From: Planctomicrobium sp.
Lineage (GTDB): Bacteria; Planctomycetota; Planctomycetia; Planctomycetales; Planctomycetaceae
Length of the DNA stretch: 9,447 nucleotides
Assembly: GCA_029259835.1 (NCBI GenBank)
Contig: JAJDEL010000099.1
Coordinates: 1-9,447 of the forward strand
Direction: 5' to 3'
Shown: piece after piece, positions 7,644-9,447 of the stretch
Layout of the letters: the number at the start of each line of letters is the position of its first letter
How positions within the stretch are numbered: position 1 is the first letter of the stretch
Program-made: the position numbers and the translations under genes
The notes under the pieces: model-generated
Told to the model about the DNA's origin: nothing
The model's input: only the letters and a program-made list of their open reading frames with translations
The model's database searches: none

Positions 7644-7852
7644 CCGGCGCCTGTCTGTAACACACCTTTTCCAGTGGACAAAGGATGAAGAGGGTTTCGT
7701 GGGACTTCGGTCGGATTCGCTTCGCGCCTGCCTGCTTGGGCGTTTAAAATACTGACATGTGTACGACAATGTGGCAATAAGTTCACTCGAACATCGACAA
7801 AGTGCCAATTGACCTGAAATGATGCCCCGATAGCTGCTAAAATCACGGAAGG

Positions 7853-7882
7853 TTGACCTGCCAGCAATAACTCTCGTAAACT
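7853..7882 (+). promoter_or_regulatory. candidate promoter for the metallophosphoesterase gene
   Basis: TTGACC (7853-7858) is a 5/6 match to the -35 consensus and TAAACT (7877-7882) a 4/6 match to the -10, with an 18-nt spacer. The predicted leader is about 65 nt. The -35 is part of the 8-mer TTGACCTG, which also occurs at 7809-7816. Confidence 0.3.
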
Positions 7883-7952
7883 GCCGGTTGGCCTCGGTGC
7901 GGGTATTTGTTAATTCTTCTCGTAACATACAACAAAAAAGAGAGACATTCGG

Positions 7953-8702
7953 TTGCGAGCTATCATCAGCGACATTCACGGCAACCTCGAAGCGTTGGAA
8001 GCTGTTTTAGAAGACATTCGCCAACAGGGAATCACACAGATTACCTGTCTGGGTGATATTATTGGATATGGTCCCAATCCACGTGAATGCATTGACCTGG
8101 TGATGAAGAATTGTCAGCTCACAATTCTAGGCAACCATGATCAAGCCGCATTATTCGATCCGGAAGGGTTTAACGCCGGAGCCGAACGAGCAATTTTCTG
8201 GACGCGCTCGACACTCGAAGCTGGCGATCCTGAAGGAAATGAGAGTCGTTGGGAATTCCTGGGAGAGCTGCCCAGAATGAAGAGAGATGGCGAGTTCCTG
8301 TTCGTCCACGGTTCGGCTCGAAATCCGCTCAACGAGTATGTCTTCCCGGAAGATGTTTATAACCAGCGGAAAATGGAAAGAATTTTCGGACTCGTCGACA
8401 ATTACTGTTTCCAAGGACACACCCATATCCCCGGTGTTTTTACTGAGGACTACTCGTTCCTTTCCCCCGATGAAGTCAATTTCGGTATCGCCCTTGGTGA
8501 CTCGAAAATGCTCTTCAACGTCGGTTCGGTCGGTCAGCCCAGAGATGGGAATAAGCGCTCATCCTACGTGATTCTTGACGAGGAAGCGAAAACCGTCACT
8601 TTTCGCAGGGTTGAGTACGATAACGAGAAAACAGCTGCAAAAATCTATCCAATTCCAGAACTGGATAACTTCCTCGGTGACCGACTTCGCGAGGGTCGAT
8701 AG
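7953..8702 (+). CDS. calcineurin-like metallophosphoesterase, YfcE/MJ0936-type
   Basis: This is a complete 249-residue cytoplasmic protein with no signal peptide or membrane segment. The start is TTG at 7953: an in-frame TAA lies just upstream, a GA-rich AGAGAG stretch can act as a weak Shine-Dalgarno, and the product begins [11 protein letters not shown] as family members do. All metal-binding blocks are present: D7xH9, GD at 34-35 followed by GYG, GNHD at 60-63, VHG with H119, and GHTH at 155-158. [11 protein letters not shown] at 189-199 is the typical closing motif of this group. The protein should hydrolyse a phosphoester with two metal ions; the physiological substrate cannot be told from sequence, and relatives act on phosphodiesters, nucleotides or phosphoprotein. 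It is divergent from the envelope operon, so a functional link is not implied. Size and motifs are complete, with nothing missing. Confidence 0.93.
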   Translation: MRAIISDIHGNLEALEAVLEDIRQQGITQITCLGDIIGYGPNPRECIDLVMKNCQLTILGNHDQAALFDPEGFNAGAERAIFWTRSTLEAGDPEGNESRWEFLGELPRMKRDGEFLFVHGSARNPLNEYVFPEDVYNQRKMERIFGLVDNYCFQGHTHIPGVFTEDYSFLSPDEVNFGIALGDSKMLFNVGSVGQPRDGNKRSSYVILDEEAKTVTFRRVEYDNEKTAAKIYPIPELDNFLGDRLREGR

Positions 8703-8814
8703 CTGAAACTGCGCTGATTTTACGTCTCAGATGCTCTGGGACTGCTTCAATTCTTGGGAAATACGCACAACCTACTGGTCAATTCGCTCGACTTCCTCAT
8801 AATGTGCGGTTTGT

Positions 8815-8837
8815 GTGATCCGCTCGATTCGGATCAC
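8815..8837 (+). other. 8-bp inverted repeat after the metallophosphoesterase gene
   Basis: GTGATCCG (8815-8822) and CGGATCAC (8830-8837) are perfect complements with a 7-nt loop, about 113 bp past the stop codon. No T-run follows, so a factor-independent terminator is only weakly supported. It may be a weak terminator, an mRNA 3'-end stabiliser or an operator for the downstream gene. Confidence 0.4.
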
Positions 8838-8905
8838 CGTTTGCAGTATACCACCCTCGTTTAAGAATGTCTGGTTCTGCCTCACGGCATAATTCTCTGA
8901 GGAAT

Positions 8906-8935
8906 CAGACAAAACTTACCCGCGGGTACTATAAA
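8906..8935 (+). promoter_or_regulatory. weak candidate promoter for yidC
   Basis: CAGACA (8906-8911) is 4/6 to the -35 consensus and TATAAA (8930-8935) 5/6 to the -10, with an 18-nt spacer. The predicted leader would be about 165 nt and would contain both downstream hairpins. Confidence 0.25.
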
Positions 8936-8962
8936 AACCTGCCCATGTTGGAAATAGGCGCC

Positions 8963-8977
8963 TTCAACTTCGTTGAA
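8963..8977 (+). other. small hairpin in the yidC leader
   Basis: TTCAAC (8963-8968) and GTTGAA (8972-8977) pair around a 3-nt TTC loop. It could form in the yidC leader RNA. The stem is short and AT-rich, so significance is uncertain. Confidence 0.25.
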
Positions 8978-9074
8978 ACCCGTTTATTGTCATTTCCATC
9001 TCCACAGGCAATTACGAACAGAGAGCCTGAGAAATCTCGTCGCTCTCTGGTTTCACGAATAGACTCGATAGTGA

Positions 9075-9096
9075 AAGGAACGGTCTCGCCGACCGT
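9075..9096 (+). promoter_or_regulatory. yidC Shine-Dalgarno followed by a hairpin that shortens its spacing
   Basis: AAGGA at 9075-9079 is the best Shine-Dalgarno before the yidC ATG at 9108, but it is 28 nt away, too far for normal use. Exactly between them ACGGTC (9080-9085) and GACCGT (9091-9096) form a perfect 6-bp stem with a 5-nt loop. Folding this 17-nt hairpin leaves an effective spacing of 11 nt. Whether it is used this way is inference. Confidence 0.4.
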
Positions 9097-9107
9097 CTCA
9101 AACGCTC

Positions 9108-9447
9108 ATGGATCAGCGTCGGTACATGTTTTTCGTCCTGTTGACGATGGTCTTCTTTTTGATCTGGTCGCGTATTGCGCCTCAACTCTTTCCAGGGCAA
9201 TTCCCCAAGCCAAAGAAAGACATCGTTGCAGCAGAGAAGGATAACGTCGATGAAGACGCTCTGCTGGACGAAAAGGAATCACCCGATTTAGTCAATGGGG
9301 ATGCCAAACCTGCGGAGCCAAATGCCGAGCAACCAAAACCGGAAGAAGCACCGCAGGAAAAGGTTGAACTCAAAAAATTTGACAACAAGCAAGTTCTCTT
9401 GGGTCAGGCAGGCTTTGAAGCCGGATTCTTCATACAAGCTCAAGTCA
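9108..9447 (+). CDS. yidC: membrane protein insertase YidC/Oxa1, N-terminal part
   Basis: The frame opens at ATG 9108 and is cut by the right edge after 113 codons, so the conserved insertase core is not in the window. YidC inserts proteins into the cytoplasmic membrane, alone or with SecYEG. Visible parts are a short basic N-terminus (MDQRRY), one membrane helix at about 7-23 that acts as the Gram-negative-type first transmembrane segment, an acidic, Pro/Ala/Glu-rich linker at about 33-86, and from about 87 the start of the periplasmic beta domain (KFDNKQVLLGQAG, then GFFIQAQV). This layout matches planctomycete YidC. A second ATG at codon 7 (9126) is less likely because it would remove the basic residues before the helix. 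The call depends on the N-terminus alone; another single-pass protein with a Pro/Glu linker is possible but less likely. Confidence 0.78.
   Translation, partial: MDQRRYMFFVLLTMVFFLIWSRIAPQLFPGQFPKPKKDIVAAEKDNVDEDALLDEKESPDLVNGDAKPAEPNAEQPKPEEAPQEKVELKKFDNKQVLLGQAGFEAGFFIQAQV

Larger units (their letters stand above)
7557..7952. other. divergent intergenic region
   Basis: These 396 bp separate the minus-strand envelope operon from the plus-strand phosphoesterase gene. They hold a candidate promoter in each direction, a small leader hairpin, a perfect tandem pair of GATCGAG (7626-7639) and two copies of TTGACCTG 44 bp apart. The short open frames here lack ribosome-binding sites and recognisable protein motifs, and I take them as non-coding. 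Confidence 0.6.
8703..9107. other. intergenic region upstream of yidC
   Basis: This 405-bp gap contains no convincing gene: rpmH, rnpA and yidD, which precede yidC in many bacteria, are absent. It holds three short inverted repeats and a weak candidate promoter. A plus-strand frame starting at 8867 is open, but it runs out of frame into yidC and has no protein-like motif. Confidence 0.6.

Noticed and set aside
7593..7979. 128-residue and 101-residue minus-strand open frames in the divergent intergenic region
   Set aside because: No Shine-Dalgarno or recognisable domain. One overlaps the start of the phosphoesterase gene. Both lie over the proposed promoters.
7589..8837. CGGATCAC 8-mer shared by hairpins at 7588-7601 and 8815-8837
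   Set aside because: One recurrence of an 8-mer in about 9.4 kb on both strands is not far from chance, and the hairpins differ in stem and loop.
8867..9244. 125-residue plus-strand open frame before and into yidC
   Set aside because: It overlaps yidC in another frame, has no ribosome-binding site or protein motif, and the yidC frame has a clear membrane-helix start.

Overview
The window looks like chromosomal DNA of a member of the Planctomycetota, probably family Planctomycetaceae; I cannot name a genus. The reasons are the large membrane-anchored vWA/GATase-like protein, its DUF4175-like and Q/E-rich partners, the form of the YidC N-terminus, and the free use of TTG and GTG starts. No tRNA, rRNA, CRISPR array, IS element or phage gene was seen.

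Bases 1-7556 hold a four-gene block read on the minus strand. In transcription order it encodes: an inner-membrane protein with a vWA domain and a cysteine-less class I glutamine-amidotransferase-like domain (7556-5133); a three-helix membrane protein with a large periplasmic region of DUF4175 type (5016-2614); a secreted coiled-coil protein with a 125-residue Q/E/K/G-rich tract (2556-745); and a secreted, TPR-like helical protein that overlaps the third gene by 4 bp and runs off the left edge (748-1). All four have export or membrane signals, so the products should meet at the outer face of the cytoplasmic membrane. A candidate extended -10 promoter lies before the first gene. The 116-bp gap between genes one and two holds a four-copy 7-bp tandem repeat and a 19-bp palindrome.

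Bases 7557-7952 are a divergent intergenic region with candidate promoters in both directions. On the plus strand, 7953-8702 encodes a complete calcineurin-like metallophosphoesterase of the YfcE/MJ0936 type. A 405-bp gap (8703-9107) follows, with three small inverted repeats. Then yidC, the membrane protein insertase gene, starts at 9108 and is cut by the right edge.

The most interesting item is the four-gene envelope cassette. The second and third proteins together reproduce the layout that I recall for single-chain alphaproteobacterial DUF4175/TIGR02302 proteins (membrane helices, then a Gln/Gly-rich low-complexity tail). This suggests one machine split over two genes and coupled to a vWA scaffold. 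The MoxR ATPase and DUF58 genes that often accompany such vWA proteins are not upstream here. Function is unknown. The second most interesting item is the hairpin between the Shine-Dalgarno and the start codon of yidC.
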